From Vibrio sp. SCSIO 43135 (GTDB lineage Bacteria > Pseudomonadota > Gammaproteobacteria > Enterobacterales > Vibrionaceae), in the NCBI RefSeq assembly GCF_023716665.1, contig NZ_CP071859.1:1054001-1118000 (forward strand): a stretch of DNA of 64,000 nucleotides. Reading direction: 5' to 3'. The notes under the pieces are model-generated. The model did not search any database. It saw only the letters and a program-made list of their open reading frames with translations, and was not told where the DNA came from. Shown piece by piece: positions 50,627-62,383 of the stretch. Both the position numbers and the translations under genes were made by a program. The stretch's first letter is position 1; every line of letters begins with the position of its first letter.

Positions 50627-51367
50627 TTATTTTTGCTTAATGTCCGTATGAATGTATTGGCGACTTACGTCAACCAGGGCGATATCTCTAATGAATTCGC
50701 GCCCTAAGAGTACAGGATGACTCATTTGAGAGCGGTCTGCCAAAGTAAATTGCGCTTTTTCATGAATTTTTCCGACCTTAACCCACAATTCAATCACTGC
50801 GCGGCGTTCTGATTCGGTTGTCGTGGACTGGCGGATTTTGGCAAATCGAATTATCGGTGCTTCAATCCAGTTGTCATCGGTCATTGGCGTTTTGCCATCA
50901 GAGAGGTGGAAACGCACCCAGTTTTTACCATTACGTTCAAACTCTTGAATATCAATGGCATTGAGAGATGAAGTGGCTGCGCCCGTATCGACACGTGCAT
51001 CAAAAGTCTGTTTGATTGAGTCGATGGTTACACGTTCAATCTCACCTAACACGATAGTTTGAGACGATTTAGGTGCTGTAACCGGTGCTGCCGCTACTTG
51101 TGGCTCAGCTTGAGGTTTGTCAGAAGTATGAGATTCAGATTGAAGCTTTTCGACTTGGGAATTTAACGCAAGAATCTCGCTTTCTAGGCTTTCGATATAA
51201 TCAGATTGGTTACTAAGATTTAGCTCGATATTAGTGATTTTATTGGTAAGTTGAGATTCAGAGTGTTGAATCGCAGCGAGAGTTTCTTGATGGTATTGCT
51301 CACCATTATTTGCAACGCATCCAGATAGAAGACCTAGAGCGACGAAAGGGACCAATTTAGTAAACAT
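50627..51367 (-). CDS. Retropepsin-like lipoprotein protease (Zn_protease/RimB family)
   Basis: Lipoprotein of 246 residues. The lipobox is LSGC with acceptor Cys17; residue +2 is Val, so sorting to the outer membrane is expected. Residues about 30-75 are a coiled coil, followed by a proline/alanine/glutamine-rich linker. Residues 105-245 match the family named ATP-dependent zinc protease, but the fold is retropepsin-like: the catalytic DTGAATSSL is visible in FDARVDTGAATSSLN. Related RimB proteins trim poly-glutamate tails. First gene of the three-gene operon, 11 bases before the next. Confidence 0.85.
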   Translation of the reverse strand: MFTKLVPFVALGLLSGCVANNGEQYHQETLAAIQHSESQLTNKITNIELNLSNQSDYIESLESEILALNSQVEKLQSESHTSDKPQAEPQVAAAPVTAPKSSQTIVLGEIERVTIDSIKQTFDARVDTGAATSSLNAIDIQEFERNGKNWVRFHLSDGKTPMTDDNWIEAPIIRFAKIRQSTTTESERRAVIELWVKVGKIHEKAQFTLADRSQMSHPVLLGREFIRDIALVDVSRQYIHTDIKQK

Positions 51368-51503
51368 TGAAAACCTTAAAAAATGCTAGTTAAGTGTTTG
51401 TACGCGGGAGTTTAGCGTATAAAAAAGGATGCGTGAAGCACCCTATGTTTAAGTGTGAGTAGAGTAGCGTTGTCAAGCGTATCTACGGTTAGAACTTTGT
51501 CAA

Positions 51504-52475
51504 TTATGGTTTGTTTGCAACCAGAATTGCACGTCGTGGCGCAGGATGGCCTTCAACGGTCTTACTTGGATCGTTCGGGTCTAGATAATCTGGTAGTGAA
51601 TTGTGCGTCATCCATTCCGTTGTTCTCTGTTCGCCAATAGTGGTGACATTCTCATCAACGATACGAACATTCTCAAATCCAACCTGTTCTAGCCATACCT
51701 TCAATGCACGTGCAGACGGGAAAAAGTAAACATTGCGCATTTGTGCATAGCGATCAACTGGAACCAGTACCGCGTTCTCATCCCCTTCGATAACTAGGGT
51801 TTCGAGCACTAACTCACCACCAGACACCAACTGATCTTTTAACTGAATCAAGTGATCCAGCGGAGAGCGGCGATGGTAAAGCACACCCATACTGAATACG
51901 GTATCAAAGGCTTCCAGCTTAGGAAGTTGCTCGATACCTAATGGAAGTAGATGCGCTCGTTGGTCGTCACCCATTAATTTACGAATGGCTTCAAACTGGA
52001 TTAAGAAAAGGTGTGAAGGGTCAATGCCCACACACAAGCGAGCTTCTTCACCCAGCATGCGCCACATGTGGTAGCCGTTACCACAGCCTACATCAAGTAC
52101 GCTACGGTTTTTGAGAGGTGAAATATGGGGTAGCACGCGATCCCATTTCCAATCACTGCGCCACTCGGTATCAATGTGAACTCCGTGCACCGAGTATGGA
52201 CCTTTGCGCCATGGGTGGAAGGTACGCAGCAAGTTTTCCAATTTCTTGAGCTCACCTTGGTGAAACGGTGTGTCGTTTGTAAGGGTCACGGAGTTTTTTA
52301 GATCGATTTGGTCTGGTGAGCCTTCAGGGACTTTGTTGAGTGCTTTGAGCCAGCGGCCAAAATCACCGTGTTCTGCATTTTGCCAATCGGTAAGTTGTTG
52401 CGGCAGAGTATTTAGCCAAGGCTGAAGACGCGTGTCTTGAGCGATAAGTTGATAAAAATTAGCAAAATTAAACAT
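51504..52475 (-). CDS. cmoB: tRNA uridine 5-oxyacetic acid synthase CmoB
   Basis: Transfers a carboxymethyl group from carboxy-SAM to ho5U34, giving cmo5U in tRNAs. The protein has 323 residues. The N-terminal region includes [28 protein letters not shown], and the SAM-fold motif is [17 protein letters not shown]. It is downstream of cmoA, which makes the carboxy-SAM donor, with about 100 bases between. Confidence 0.96.
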   Translation of the reverse strand: MFNFANFYQLIAQDTRLQPWLNTLPQQLTDWQNAEHGDFGRWLKALNKVPEGSPDQIDLKNSVTLTNDTPFHQGELKKLENLLRTFHPWRKGPYSVHGVHIDTEWRSDWKWDRVLPHISPLKNRSVLDVGCGNGYHMWRMLGEEARLCVGIDPSHLFLIQFEAIRKLMGDDQRAHLLPLGIEQLPKLEAFDTVFSMGVLYHRRSPLDHLIQLKDQLVSGGELVLETLVIEGDENAVLVPVDRYAQMRNVYFFPSARALKVWLEQVGFENVRIVDENVTTIGEQRTTEWMTHNSLPDYLDPNDPSKTVEGHPAPRRAILVANKP

Positions 52476-52577
52476 AGTCGTTACTTTCGTTATAACAGGC
52501 AGCAGTTGCTGCTGTTTAAATTAATGTATTGTTTGGCTTAGAGCTTAGGATCAGCGTACTAAATTCCGTAGTAATGG

Positions 52578-53318
<741 letters not shown>

Positions 53319-53418
53319 TCAATCTCTTACAAACTAGCACTGGTCGTGAAGACTGCTAAAAAAGGCGCGTATTTTATGAGAATTTTAGCACCGTGTCATC
53401 TTTGGTTATAAGAGATGG

Positions 53419-54285
53419 TTAAAACATCTGTATCTGAGAGTTGCCATCATCGGCGGGAAAACTGGCAAGATCGGGAAGGGCGCTTTTTTGCTGCAATTTT
53501 CGATAGAAATGAGCGGCAAGTTCAGGAGCGATAATGTTATCCGCTGTGTGTATCATCACATACGGCTGTTTTCCTTGCTCAATCCATTGCGGCAGCTTAG
53601 CTAACCACGATTGAAAAAACGCGTCATTCTTCTCTTTTTCTGGGTGGCCAATAAAGCGGATCATGGGATGCTTCGCGGTTGCAATAGCGTGAACAGGGAC
53701 TCGCGGCTTTTTTTGCTGGGCGTCGATCAGGGCTGCTGTTGTTGCAACTTCGGAAAAGACTGGGCGGCTGTCCATTATTATGCGGTTGTAGCCTTGTTCA
53801 ATCAGCCAATGATTGAGTGTGCGTTCAGCTTCTCCTTTAGCGAAGAATTCTTGGTGCCTAACTTCCACTCCAATAGGAAATTCCTTTGGGAACAGCTGGC
53901 AAAACTTTTTGAGATGATTTAGGTGATCTGGGCCGAACGCTGAAGGTAGCTGAATGGTCCATTGTCCTACACGATCGTGCAGTGGTTTCATTACTTGCAT
54001 GAAGGCTGTGAGTTCACCTTGAGCGCCTTGCAACATCTGCTGGTGCGTGATCGCCTTGGGTAGTTTAAAAGTAAACTTAAAGTCGTCGTGTGTTGCGGCT
54101 TTCCAGTTCTGGACGGTGGATACACTTGGTGTCGCGTAAAAGGTTGTATTACCTTCAACGGTGTGAAATACACTCGCATACTTTTCGAGCCTCTCGGCGG
54201 GTTTTGTACCGCTACCATAGAAACTTTGCTGCCAATTATTGTGTGACCACATTGTAAGGCCGAATCTGACGGGTAAGTTGTCCAT
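53419..54285 (-). CDS. DUF72-family protein (YecE-like)
   Basis: Protein of 288 residues with the DUF72 TIM-barrel-like pattern: FGLTMWSHNNWQQSFYG near the N-terminus, FHTVEGNTTFYATPS, FKLPKAITHQ, QLPSAFGPDHL and IMDSRPVF. The biochemical role is unknown. Neighbours cmoA and cmoB (downstream) and aspS (divergent) are translation genes; this fits but does not prove a link. Confidence 0.88.
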   Translation of the reverse strand: MDNLPVRFGLTMWSHNNWQQSFYGSGTKPAERLEKYASVFHTVEGNTTFYATPSVSTVQNWKAATHDDFKFTFKLPKAITHQQMLQGAQGELTAFMQVMKPLHDRVGQWTIQLPSAFGPDHLNHLKKFCQLFPKEFPIGVEVRHQEFFAKGEAERTLNHWLIEQGYNRIIMDSRPVFSEVATTAALIDAQQKKPRVPVHAIATAKHPMIRFIGHPEKEKNDAFFQSWLAKLPQWIEQGKQPYVMIHTADNIIAPELAAHFYRKLQQKSALPDLASFPADDGNSQIQMF

Positions 54286-54560
54286 TTTTCAACGCTTTTG
54301 AACTTGTTGAGGACTACTTTACGAGAGTTTTGAAGAAAAGGGTAATCTCGCGCTATAATCCGCACAAATTTTCTCTGTTAGGTGTAGTTTTGTCTATTTG
54401 TTAGCCTAATAAGCACCAAGAGATAATAAATAGCAATAAATTGTATTCTGAACAGTCGATCTGAAATGACTTTCAGCGTATAAATGGAACTTTGCTCTAT
54501 TGGTCAAAATCAGGCCGATAGGGAGTAATCAACAAATATTAAGAGATTGGGAAATTCATT

Positions 54561-56339
54561 ATGCGTACCCATTACTGTGGTCACCTGAACAAGTCCCTTG
54601 CAGGACAAACTGTAGAACTTTGCGGCTGGGTTAACCGTCGCCGTGATTTAGGCGGTCTTATTTTCATCGATATGCGAGATCGTGAAGGCGTTGTTCAGGT
54701 AGTTGTCGATCCAGATATGGCAGATGCGTATGAAGTGGCGAACACACTTCGTAATGAATTCTGTATCAAATTAACGGGTGAAGTCCGCGTTCGTCCTGAC
54801 AGCCAAGTAAACAAAGACATGGCGACAGGTGAAGTAGAGATCATCGCGAAAGGCCTTGAAATCATTAACCGCGCAGACGTTTTGCCTCTAGACTTCAACC
54901 AGAAGAACTCAGAAGAGCAACGTCTAAAGTACCGTTACCTTGACCTTCGTCGTCCTGAAATGAGCGATCGCATCAAACTACGTGCTAAAGCATCTAGCTT
55001 TGTTCGCCGTTTCCTAGATGACAATGGCTTCCTAGACATCGAAACACCAGTACTAACGAAAGCGACACCAGAAGGCGCACGTGACTACCTAGTACCTAGC
55101 CGTGTTCATAAAGGTTCGTTCTACGCGCTTCCTCAGTCTCCTCAGCTATTCAAACAGCTGCTAATGATGTCTGGCTTCGACCGTTACTACCAAATCGTTA
55201 AGTGTTTCCGTGATGAAGACTTACGTGCTGACCGTCAACCAGAATTTACTCAGATCGATATCGAAACGTCATTCATGACGGCTGATGAAGTTCGTGCAAC
55301 GACTGAGAAAATGGTTCGCGATATGTGGCAAGAGCTACTAAACGTAGATCTAGGTACATTCCCTGTGATGCCATTTTCTGAAGCGATGCGTCGCTTTGGT
55401 TCTGACAAGCCAGACCTTCGTAACCCACTAGAGCTAGTAGACGTTGCTGACCTAGTGAAAGACGTTGAGTTCAAAGTATTCTCTGGCCCGGCTAACGACG
55501 AGAAAGGTCGCGTTGCGGTAATCCGCGTACCTGGTGGTGCTAAGCTGACTCGTAAGCAAATCGACAGCTACGGTGAATTTGTTGGTATCTACGGTGCGAA
55601 AGGTCTAGCTTGGATGAAGGTGAACGACCGTGCTGCTGGCATGGAAGGTATCCAATCTCCAGTAGCTAAGTTCCTAAGCGAAGACGTAATCAACGGTATT
55701 CTAGATCGCACTCAAGCAGAATCTGGTGACATCATTCTGTTTGGCGCTGATAAAGCAAACACGGTATCTGAAGCAATGGGTGCACTTCGCCTGAAGCTAG
55801 GTACTGATCTTGAGCTAACCGATGAGTCTGCATGGGCTCCGCTATGGGTTGTTGACTTCCCAATGTTCGAAGAAGACGACGAAGGCAACCTACACGCTAT
55901 GCATCACCCATTCACATCGCCTCTAGGTGTGACAGCAGAAGAGCTTAAAGCCAACCCAGCAGCGGCTAACTCAAACGCATACGACATGGTTCTAAATGGC
56001 TACGAAGTGGGCGGCGGTTCTGTACGTATCCACAACGCAGAAATGCAGTCAGCAGTATTCGATATCCTAGGTATCGAAGCAGACGAGCAACAAGCTAAAT
56101 TTGGTTTCCTACTAGATGCATTGAAGTTCGGTACGCCACCGCACGCTGGTTTAGCATTCGGTCTTGATCGTCTAGTAATGCTACTTTGTGGTACCGAGAA
56201 CATCCGTGATGTTATCGCGTTCCCGAAAACAACCAATGCATCGTGTCTGCTAACAGATGCGCCAAGCCTAGCTAACCCAGCAGCTCTAGAAGAGCTAGCC
56301 ATTGCGGTTACGGCAGCGAAAGATAAAGACGCTGAGTAA
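54561..56339 (+). CDS. aspS: Aspartyl-tRNA synthetase
   Basis: Class IIb aminoacyl-tRNA synthetase. The protein has 592 residues. The N-terminal OB fold (about 1-105, with [22 protein letters not shown]) binds the anticodon. Motif 2 has [22 protein letters not shown] bacterial GAD insertion domain is at about 290-410, and motif 3 is [13 protein letters not shown]. Its own terminator follows, so it is probably a single transcript. Confidence 0.98.
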   Translation: MRTHYCGHLNKSLAGQTVELCGWVNRRRDLGGLIFIDMRDREGVVQVVVDPDMADAYEVANTLRNEFCIKLTGEVRVRPDSQVNKDMATGEVEIIAKGLEIINRADVLPLDFNQKNSEEQRLKYRYLDLRRPEMSDRIKLRAKASSFVRRFLDDNGFLDIETPVLTKATPEGARDYLVPSRVHKGSFYALPQSPQLFKQLLMMSGFDRYYQIVKCFRDEDLRADRQPEFTQIDIETSFMTADEVRATTEKMVRDMWQELLNVDLGTFPVMPFSEAMRRFGSDKPDLRNPLELVDVADLVKDVEFKVFSGPANDEKGRVAVIRVPGGAKLTRKQIDSYGEFVGIYGAKGLAWMKVNDRAAGMEGIQSPVAKFLSEDVINGILDRTQAESGDIILFGADKANTVSEAMGALRLKLGTDLELTDESAWAPLWVVDFPMFEEDDEGNLHAMHHPFTSPLGVTAEELKANPAAANSNAYDMVLNGYEVGGGSVRIHNAEMQSAVFDILGIEADEQQAKFGFLLDALKFGTPPHAGLAFGLDRLVMLLCGTENIRDVIAFPKTTNASCLLTDAPSLANPAALEELAIAVTAAKDKDAE

Positions 56340-56354
56340 GCTCTAATATCTTAG

Positions 56355-56383
56355 AAAAAACTCCCGCTCAGGCGGGAGTTTTT
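56355..56383 (+). terminator. aspS terminator
   Basis: AAAAAACTCCCGC pairs with GCGGGAGTTTTT around TCAG. Confidence 0.9.
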
Positions 56384-56420
56384 GTTTTAATGAAAGAAGT
56401 AGCAAAAAGATAGGAATTGC

Positions 56421-56942
56421 ATGACGGTTATTCTAGGCATTGACCCAGGTTCGCGAATCACAGGCTATGGCGTTATTCGTCAACAAGGTCGTCACCTTCA
56501 CTACATGGGAAGCGGCTGTATTCGTACTTCTGAGAAAGAGTTGCCCGGAAGGTTGAAACAGATTTATGCCGGGGTAACAGAAATCATTACTCAGTTTCAG
56601 CCGGATGTGTTTGCCATCGAACAGGTGTTTATGGCGAAAAATGCCGATTCAGCCTTGAAGCTTGGCCAAGCTCGAGGGAGCGCCATAGTTGCAGCAGTCA
56701 ATGCAGATCTTCCCGTTTATGAGTATGCGGCAAGGCTTATCAAGCAAGCGGTGGTAGGCACAGGTGCAGCTGATAAAGCGCAGGTGCAGCATATGGTTCA
56801 GCATATGTTAAAGCTGCCAGCCAAACCCCAAGCCGATGCGGCCGACGCACTCGGTGTTGCGATCTGTCATGCCAACACGAACAAAACCTTGGTTGCTCTG
56901 GCGGGTAAGGCAAGCGGCGCCAAGAAAGGTCGTTATCGCTAA
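56421..56942 (+). CDS. ruvC: Holliday junction endonuclease RuvC
   Basis: Resolves Holliday junctions with RuvAB. The protein has 173 residues. Catalytic acidic residues lie in [24 protein letters not shown] and [14 protein letters not shown]. In most relatives ruvA follows; here a methyl-accepting protein gene of about 1.5 kb lies between. Confidence 0.96.
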   Translation: MTVILGIDPGSRITGYGVIRQQGRHLHYMGSGCIRTSEKELPGRLKQIYAGVTEIITQFQPDVFAIEQVFMAKNADSALKLGQARGSAIVAAVNADLPVYEYAARLIKQAVVGTGAADKAQVQHMVQHMLKLPAKPQADAADALGVAICHANTNKTLVALAGKASGAKKGRYR

Positions 56943-57083
56943 TTGGGGAGTCTTACTTAAGCGAAAACATGTTGGTCAAAAATGAGACATATTAAACAGT
57001 TTTGATAGCGTGGTTTGTTATTAAAATGTTGCATGAATATAGTGGTCGGAGGTCTGATTAGAATCAATCAAGGAAGATTGGCA

Positions 57084-58535
57084 ATGAACCCAGCTACTCT
57101 ATGGCGTGCCGCATGCATGCCTTCTCAGCATAATTGGCAGCGTAGCCAACAGCGCCAAGCAGAGATTTTATCGCTTTTCACATTTATCGCATTTCTTGTC
57201 GGTATTTATAGTTTTATTAAGTGGTCAAAACATGGCCATGAAGCGCTGATATTCACGTCTATATTACTCATCGCGTTAGAACTTGCTTCCGCAGCGACAC
57301 TTCGTTTTGCTAAACAACCGGCACTAGCACTAAATATTGGCTTTGTAGGCATGACTGTACATGCGCTCAATATCATCTATCAAAGTGGTGGGGTTGTTGA
57401 TTCAACCCAAGCATTTTGGGTGCCTTTATTAATCGTCGCTTTTTTCTTGTCTGGTACACGGATTACGGCTCTGACTTGGAGTACGATCGTAATAGTGATC
57501 TCTGCGGTGATGACCTTTCAACATTTAGGTGGGGTACAGTTTCCGCAGCTTACACTGAGCGACTCTGCCAGCCGAGTCGAAGTCTGGTCGGGTACAGTGC
57601 TACCGTTGGTGGTGATTTGCATAGCCCAATCGTTTACCGCAAAGCAGCGAGATAAAGCGATAGCAATTGCGGAGAAGGCGAAACAAGACAGTGAAGTGGT
57701 GGCTTCTCAAGCTCAAACCGGAGCAGAACGTCTTGCCAATGTTTTGGAACAAGCGACGACGAATTCTAGCGAGCTGCAAAATGTTTCCGTTGTGATAGAA
57801 AAGCAGTCCCAACAACTCGATGGCCAAGTAAACCAACTCAATATTAACTGTGAATCGCAGGCGAGCGCTGCAGAGCAAATGAGCCAACAGGTTCACCACA
57901 TGGCTTTAGGTGTCGAGGAGTCGAGTAAATTTGTCGATGAGTTACATGCGCGTAGTAATCAGGTGCACCAGCAAGCGGCGAAGAGCTCAGAACTGTTAAC
58001 AGCGTCGACCTCTGCGATTAGCCAAATATTAACCAGCCATGAAGAGATCATGAAAGTGGCAGATCTCATCACTTCGGTGGCAGAGCAAACCAATTTATTG
58101 GCTTTGAATGCTGCCATTGAAGCGGCGCGCGCCGGCGAGCAAGGACGGGGGTTTGCTGTGGTAGCAGAGCAAGTTAGGGAACTATCGGCTAAAAGTAGTC
58201 ACTCAGCGATAGAGATCCGAAACCTACTTGACCGCAGTGAGCAAGAGGTAAAGCATGGGCAGGAAGTGGTCACATCTAGCGCCGAAACAATGAATACGAT
58301 TATCAGCGCAGTCACGACCATATCGACGGATGTTAACGGACTAGCGGACATTATGGCAAAGCAGATGGAATCGTTGAAAGAGCTGGATGAAGCCAGCAGC
58401 GAAGTGGCGTCGAGCGTCGTTAATACCAAAAGCATTTCCGAAGTCGTGGCTCAGAATGGTAGCCAGCTGAATGAACAAGTGGACTCAATGCGTCAACTTA
58501 CTTATCAACTCGACCAAGTCGTCTCTAAAATTTAG
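57084..58535 (+). CDS. Methyl-accepting chemotaxis protein with multi-helix membrane domain
   Basis: Chemoreceptor-like protein of 483 residues. The start is ATG 57084, with AAGGA upstream; a longer frame from 57015 has no ribosome site. About six hydrophobic segments lie in the first 190 residues, with no periplasmic ligand domain and no HAMP domain that I can see. Residues about 230-480 are the signalling coiled coil with the conserved hairpin tip [35 protein letters not shown]. It probably senses a membrane or energy state. It sits between ruvC and ruvA and has its own terminator. Confidence 0.9.
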   Translation: MNPATLWRAACMPSQHNWQRSQQRQAEILSLFTFIAFLVGIYSFIKWSKHGHEALIFTSILLIALELASAATLRFAKQPALALNIGFVGMTVHALNIIYQSGGVVDSTQAFWVPLLIVAFFLSGTRITALTWSTIVIVISAVMTFQHLGGVQFPQLTLSDSASRVEVWSGTVLPLVVICIAQSFTAKQRDKAIAIAEKAKQDSEVVASQAQTGAERLANVLEQATTNSSELQNVSVVIEKQSQQLDGQVNQLNINCESQASAAEQMSQQVHHMALGVEESSKFVDELHARSNQVHQQAAKSSELLTASTSAISQILTSHEEIMKVADLITSVAEQTNLLALNAAIEAARAGEQGRGFAVVAEQVRELSAKSSHSAIEIRNLLDRSEQEVKHGQEVVTSSAETMNTIISAVTTISTDVNGLADIMAKQMESLKELDEASSEVASSVVNTKSISEVVAQNGSQLNEQVDSMRQLTYQLDQVVSKI

Positions 58536-58552
58536 CTTTCCAATGACTAAAA

Positions 58553-58578
58553 GGACTGGATGTCTATCCAGTTCTTTA
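58553..58578 (+). terminator. Terminator after the methyl-accepting protein gene
   Basis: GGACTGGAT pairs with ATCCAGTTC (one G-U pair) around GTCT, followed by TTTATT. It would separate the chemoreceptor gene from ruvAB. Confidence 0.75.
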
Positions 58579-58616
58579 TTATTCTGTCGCAAATTCATTT
58601 CTAAAGAGAACTAATT

Positions 58617-59234
58617 GTGATTGGACGTCTTCGTGGCTTACTTATTGAAAAACAACCGCCTGAGTTATTAATTGAAGTGAATGGCGTTGGCTATGAAGTT
58701 CAAATGCCGATGAGTTGCTTTTACGAGTTACCAAATGTCGGTGAAGAAGCCGTGATTTACACCCACTTTGTGGTGCGTGAAGATGCTCAATTGCTTTATG
58801 GGTTCAACACAGTCAAAGAACGTGCTCTGTTTCGCGAAGTGATTAAAGCTAACGGCGTAGGCCCTAAATTGGGCTTAGGTATTCTGTCGGGTATGACGGC
58901 AAGCCAATTTGTTTCGTGCGTTGAGCGTGAAGACATCTCTACCTTGGTTAAGTTGCCGGGGGTAGGTAAGAAAACAGCTGAACGTCTGGTTGTAGAAATG
59001 AAAGATCGCCTTAAAGGCTGGGGCGCTGGTGATCTATTTACGCCTGCTACCGATGCTGCGCCAATCGACTCTGCCCCGGTTGCCGAGCAGCCAAATGCTG
59101 AAGAAGAAGCGATCAGTGCACTCTTGGCACTTGGCTACAAACCGACGCAAGCATCGAAAGTGGTGTCACAAATTGCTAAGCCGGATATGAGCAGTGAAAG
59201 TTTGATCCGTGAAGCGCTAAAATCTATGGTGTAG
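58617..59234 (+). CDS. ruvA: Holliday junction branch-migration protein RuvA
   Basis: DNA-binding tetramer that loads RuvB on Holliday junctions. The protein has 205 residues and starts with GTG 58617 ([29 protein letters not shown]). Helix-hairpin-helix motifs [14 protein letters not shown] and [17 protein letters not shown] are in the centre, and domain III at the C-terminus ([20 protein letters not shown]) binds RuvB. Confidence 0.96.
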   Translation: MIGRLRGLLIEKQPPELLIEVNGVGYEVQMPMSCFYELPNVGEEAVIYTHFVVREDAQLLYGFNTVKERALFREVIKANGVGPKLGLGILSGMTASQFVSCVEREDISTLVKLPGVGKKTAERLVVEMKDRLKGWGAGDLFTPATDAAPIDSAPVAEQPNAEEEAISALLALGYKPTQASKVVSQIAKPDMSSESLIREALKSMV

Positions 59235-59293
59235 TACCCTTAGATATTGTTCGTAAACATGCTTAAGACACACTGCTGATTGGATAACTATAT

Positions 59294-60298
59294 ATGATTG
59301 AAGCAGATCGTTTGATCGCACCAGACAATCCAGTTTTTAAAGAAGAAGACGTTATTGATAGAGCAATACGTCCGAAGAAGCTCGCCGATTATCAAGGTCA
59401 GGATCATGTTCGTGATCAGATGGAAATTTTCATCAAAGCGGCCCAACTTCGTAACGAAGCGCTCGACCATTTACTGATATTTGGCCCTCCAGGCTTGGGT
59501 AAAACCACGTTGGCGAATATTGTCGCGAACGAAATGGAAGTCAACATTCGTACCACGTCTGGCCCGGTATTGGAAAAAGCCGGAGATCTGGCGGCGTTGC
59601 TGACTAACCTTGAAGAAAATGATGTCCTGTTCATTGATGAGATTCACCGTTTAAGTCCAATGGTCGAGGAAGTACTTTATCCTGCGATGGAAGACTACCA
59701 GTTGGACATCATGATAGGTGAGGGGCCAGCTGCCCGTTCAATCAAAATTGACTTGCCTCCTTTTACGTTGATTGGTGCGACAACTCGAGCGGGTTCGTTA
59801 ACGTCACCACTTCGCGACCGTTTTGGTATTACTCAGCGTTTGGAGTACTACAAGATTGAAGATCTGCAGAACATCGTTCAGCGTAGTGCTGATTGCTTAA
59901 ATCTATCGATGGAAGCGGAAGGTGCGATGGAAGTAGCTCGTCGCGCTCGTGGTACGCCGCGTATTGCGAATCGCTTACTTCGCCGAGTTCGTGATTATGC
60001 GGAGGTCAAAGGTAACGGACACATCTGTGCGGATGTCGCGGATAAAGCCCTAAATATGCTTGATGTCGATGCAGAAGGTTTCGACTATATGGATAGAAAG
60101 CTATTACTGGCTATTATGGAGAAATTTGGTGGTGGTCCAGTTGGTTTAGATAATATGGCTGCAGCAATTGGTGAAGAAAAAGATACTATTGAAGACGTAT
60201 TAGAACCTTACCTTATTCAACAAGGTTACCTTCAAAGAACTCCCCGCGGACGTATAGCGACTGATCGAGCCTACTTACACTTCGGGCTCAATAAATAA
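59294..60298 (+). CDS. ruvB: Holliday junction ATPase RuvB
   Basis: AAA+ motor for branch migration. The protein has 334 residues. Walker [10 protein letters not shown] is at about 60-68, Walker [11 protein letters not shown] follows, sensor 1 is [10 protein letters not shown], and the arginine-finger region is SPLRDRFGI. The C-terminal winged helix is [17 protein letters not shown]. It is downstream of ruvA by 59 bases and ends at a terminator. Confidence 0.97.
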   Translation: MIEADRLIAPDNPVFKEEDVIDRAIRPKKLADYQGQDHVRDQMEIFIKAAQLRNEALDHLLIFGPPGLGKTTLANIVANEMEVNIRTTSGPVLEKAGDLAALLTNLEENDVLFIDEIHRLSPMVEEVLYPAMEDYQLDIMIGEGPAARSIKIDLPPFTLIGATTRAGSLTSPLRDRFGITQRLEYYKIEDLQNIVQRSADCLNLSMEAEGAMEVARRARGTPRIANRLLRRVRDYAEVKGNGHICADVADKALNMLDVDAEGFDYMDRKLLLAIMEKFGGGPVGLDNMAAAIGEEKDTIEDVLEPYLIQQGYLQRTPRGRIATDRAYLHFGLNK

Positions 60299-60323
60299 TC
60301 AAAAATGAGATATAAGTTTTCAG

Positions 60324-60351
60324 TGCCAGACTCACAAAGTCTGGCATTTTT
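60324..60351 (+). terminator. ruvB terminator
   Basis: TGCCAGACT (60324-60332) pairs with AGTCTGGCA (60338-60346) around CACAA, followed by T-residues. Confidence 0.9.
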
Positions 60352-60494
60352 ATTTGTGATCTATGTCTCATTTGAGTCAATATGTATAGCCCTTTTGGGT
60401 TAACGGATTTTTATGCTTGTTAATCTAGCGTTTACTCAATTAATCCAATGCCTGCCAGACGTCACCTGAAATTAACATTTACACTAAAAAATGG

Positions 60495-60508
60495 TTGATC
60501 CATATCAA
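60495..60508. promoter_or_regulatory. FNR site 1 (upstream)
   Basis: TTGAT-CCAT-ATCAA fits the FNR consensus TTGAT-N4-ATCAA without mismatch. It lies 51 bases before the second site. Confidence 0.8.
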
Positions 60509-60545
60509 TATGACGCTTTTCTGTGCAAAAATGCGCCACAAAAGT

Positions 60546-60559
60546 TGATTTAAATCAAA
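60546..60559. promoter_or_regulatory. FNR site 2 (downstream)
   Basis: TTGAT-TTAA-ATCAA is a perfect and fully palindromic FNR consensus. It lies just upstream of the possible -10 TATAAA at 60573, a position that fits repression of that promoter. Confidence 0.82.
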
Positions 60560-60773
60560 GCGCTTTCCGTCTATAAATTTTTTGAAACATACATTTTTTA
60601 GCAGTAATATTAGCCCCAGCTATATTAGCTACAGCTTAACAATTAACTAACCATAACAGTACATAAATGCAACATTGGATTATATTTATTCAACATTTGG
60701 TGTGTATGATTAATATTCACTCATTTGGTTGCACAATGTCGAAATGTCTTCAGCCGACATTATAGGAGTTATC

Positions 60774-62366
60774 ATGCTTGACATTGACGTAGTTGATTTA
60801 TCGCGGTTGCAGTTTGCACTCACTGCGATGTATCACTTCCTATTCGTACCTTTGACACTAGGTATGGCTTTCCTATTAGCCATCATGGAATCACTGTACG
60901 TAATGACCGATAAGCAAATCTATAAGGACATGACAAAGTTCTGGGGTAAGCTTTTCGGTATTAACTTTGCACTTGGTGTGGCAACAGGCCTAACCATGGA
61001 ATTCCAGTTTGGTACGAACTGGTCGTACTATTCTCACTATGTCGGTGACATTTTTGGCGCTCCTTTGGCCATTGAAGCGCTGGTAGCCTTTTTCCTAGAG
61101 TCGACGTTTGTTGGTTTATTCTTCTTCGGCTGGGACCGTCTGTCTAAGCGTCAGCACTTGACGGTTACTTGGTTAGTTGCACTGGGTTCAAACTTCTCTG
61201 CACTTTGGATTCTTATTGCGAACGGCTGGATGCAAAACCCTGTCGGCGCTGAATTCAACTTCGAAACCATGCGTATGGAAATGGTGAGCTTTGCGGAAGT
61301 TGTCTTCAACCCTGTAGCACAGGTGAAATTTGTTCACACAGTTGCATCGGGTTATGTAACAGGTGCGATGTTCGTGCTTGGTATCAGTGCATACTACTTG
61401 CTGAAAGGTCGCGATGTGGCATTCGCTCGTCGTTCATTCGCAATTGCTGCGTCATTCGGTATGGCTTCAATTCTTTCTGTACTAGTTCTAGGTGATGAAT
61501 CTGGCTACGAAGTGGGTGAAGTTCAAAAAGTTAAGCTGGCAGCTATTGAAGCAGAGTGGCACACCGAGCCAGCTCCTGCTGCATTTACTCTATTTGGTCT
61601 TCCGAACCAAGAATCAATGGAAACAGACTACGCAATTAAGATCCCTTACGTAATGGGTATTATCGCGACGCGTTCTATTGATACTGAAGTAACAGGTCTT
61701 CGCGACTTACGTGATGAGCACGTTGATCGTATCCGCAACGGTATGTATGCATACGAGTTGCTAGAAAAACTGCGTGCAGGCGATAAGTCTGAAGAAAACA
61801 AAGCAGCATTTGATGAAGTGAAAGGTGACCTAGGTTACGGCCTACTTCTGAAGCGCTACACAGAGAACGTAGTAGACGCAACAGAGGAACAGATCCAAGC
61901 GGCAGCGGATGACTCTATCCCAACGGTTTGGCCTCTATTCTGGTCGTTCCGTATCATGGTTGCTTGTGGTTTCATCATGTTGTTTGTATTTGGTGCTGCG
62001 TTTGTACAAACGTGTCGTCATAAAATTGAACAGAAGCCTTGGGTATTGAAAGCTGCGCTATTTAGTATCCCACTTCCTTGGATTGCTATTGAAGCAGGCT
62101 GGTTTGTCGCGGAATACGGCCGTCAACCATGGGCGGTAGGTGAAATCTTACCAACGCACGTTGCAGCATCAGCTCTGACTATTGGCGAGCTTTGGACATC
62201 ACTATTTGCAATTCTTGCACTGTACACAGTGTTCCTAATTGCAGAAGTATACCTAATGCTGAAATTCGCTCGTAAGGGCCCAAGCAGCCTGAAAACTGGC
62301 CGCTATCACTTTGAACAAAACGGTACGTCTGTTGAAGACAAAGTTAGCCGTCAAGTAGAAGCGTAA
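60774..62366 (+). CDS. cydA: Cytochrome bd oxidase subunit I
   Basis: Quinol-oxidising, haem-bearing subunit of the high-affinity bd oxidase in the inner membrane. The protein has 530 residues from ATG 60774 (TAGGAG 7 bases before it); a longer frame from 60729 is not supported. N-terminal [22 protein letters not shown] holds haem-ligand His21. The quinol-site Q loop lies between about 250 and 380, and [13 protein letters not shown] is the GRQPW signature. Its length fits the long-Q-loop type. Confidence 0.97.
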   Translation: MLDIDVVDLSRLQFALTAMYHFLFVPLTLGMAFLLAIMESLYVMTDKQIYKDMTKFWGKLFGINFALGVATGLTMEFQFGTNWSYYSHYVGDIFGAPLAIEALVAFFLESTFVGLFFFGWDRLSKRQHLTVTWLVALGSNFSALWILIANGWMQNPVGAEFNFETMRMEMVSFAEVVFNPVAQVKFVHTVASGYVTGAMFVLGISAYYLLKGRDVAFARRSFAIAASFGMASILSVLVLGDESGYEVGEVQKVKLAAIEAEWHTEPAPAAFTLFGLPNQESMETDYAIKIPYVMGIIATRSIDTEVTGLRDLRDEHVDRIRNGMYAYELLEKLRAGDKSEENKAAFDEVKGDLGYGLLLKRYTENVVDATEEQIQAAADDSIPTVWPLFWSFRIMVACGFIMLFVFGAAFVQTCRHKIEQKPWVLKAALFSIPLPWIAIEAGWFVAEYGRQPWAVGEILPTHVAASALTIGELWTSLFAILALYTVFLIAEVYLMLKFARKGPSSLKTGRYHFEQNGTSVEDKVSRQVEA

Positions 62367-62383
62367 GGCAGGGAGAATCTACA

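Larger units (their letters stand above)
60299..60773 (+). promoter_or_regulatory. cydA upstream region with FNR and ArcA-like sites
   Basis: Gene-free stretch of 475 bases between ruvB and cydA. It holds the ruvB terminator and the two perfect FNR sites listed separately. ArcA-like direct repeats are GTTAAT at 60419 with GTTTAC 11 bases later, preceded by GTTAAC at 60399. On the other strand TTAAC at 60636 and CTAAC at 60647 are also 11 bases apart. TATAAA at 60573 and TATGAT at 60705 are possible -10 boxes. The start site cannot be fixed by eye. Confidence 0.65.
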
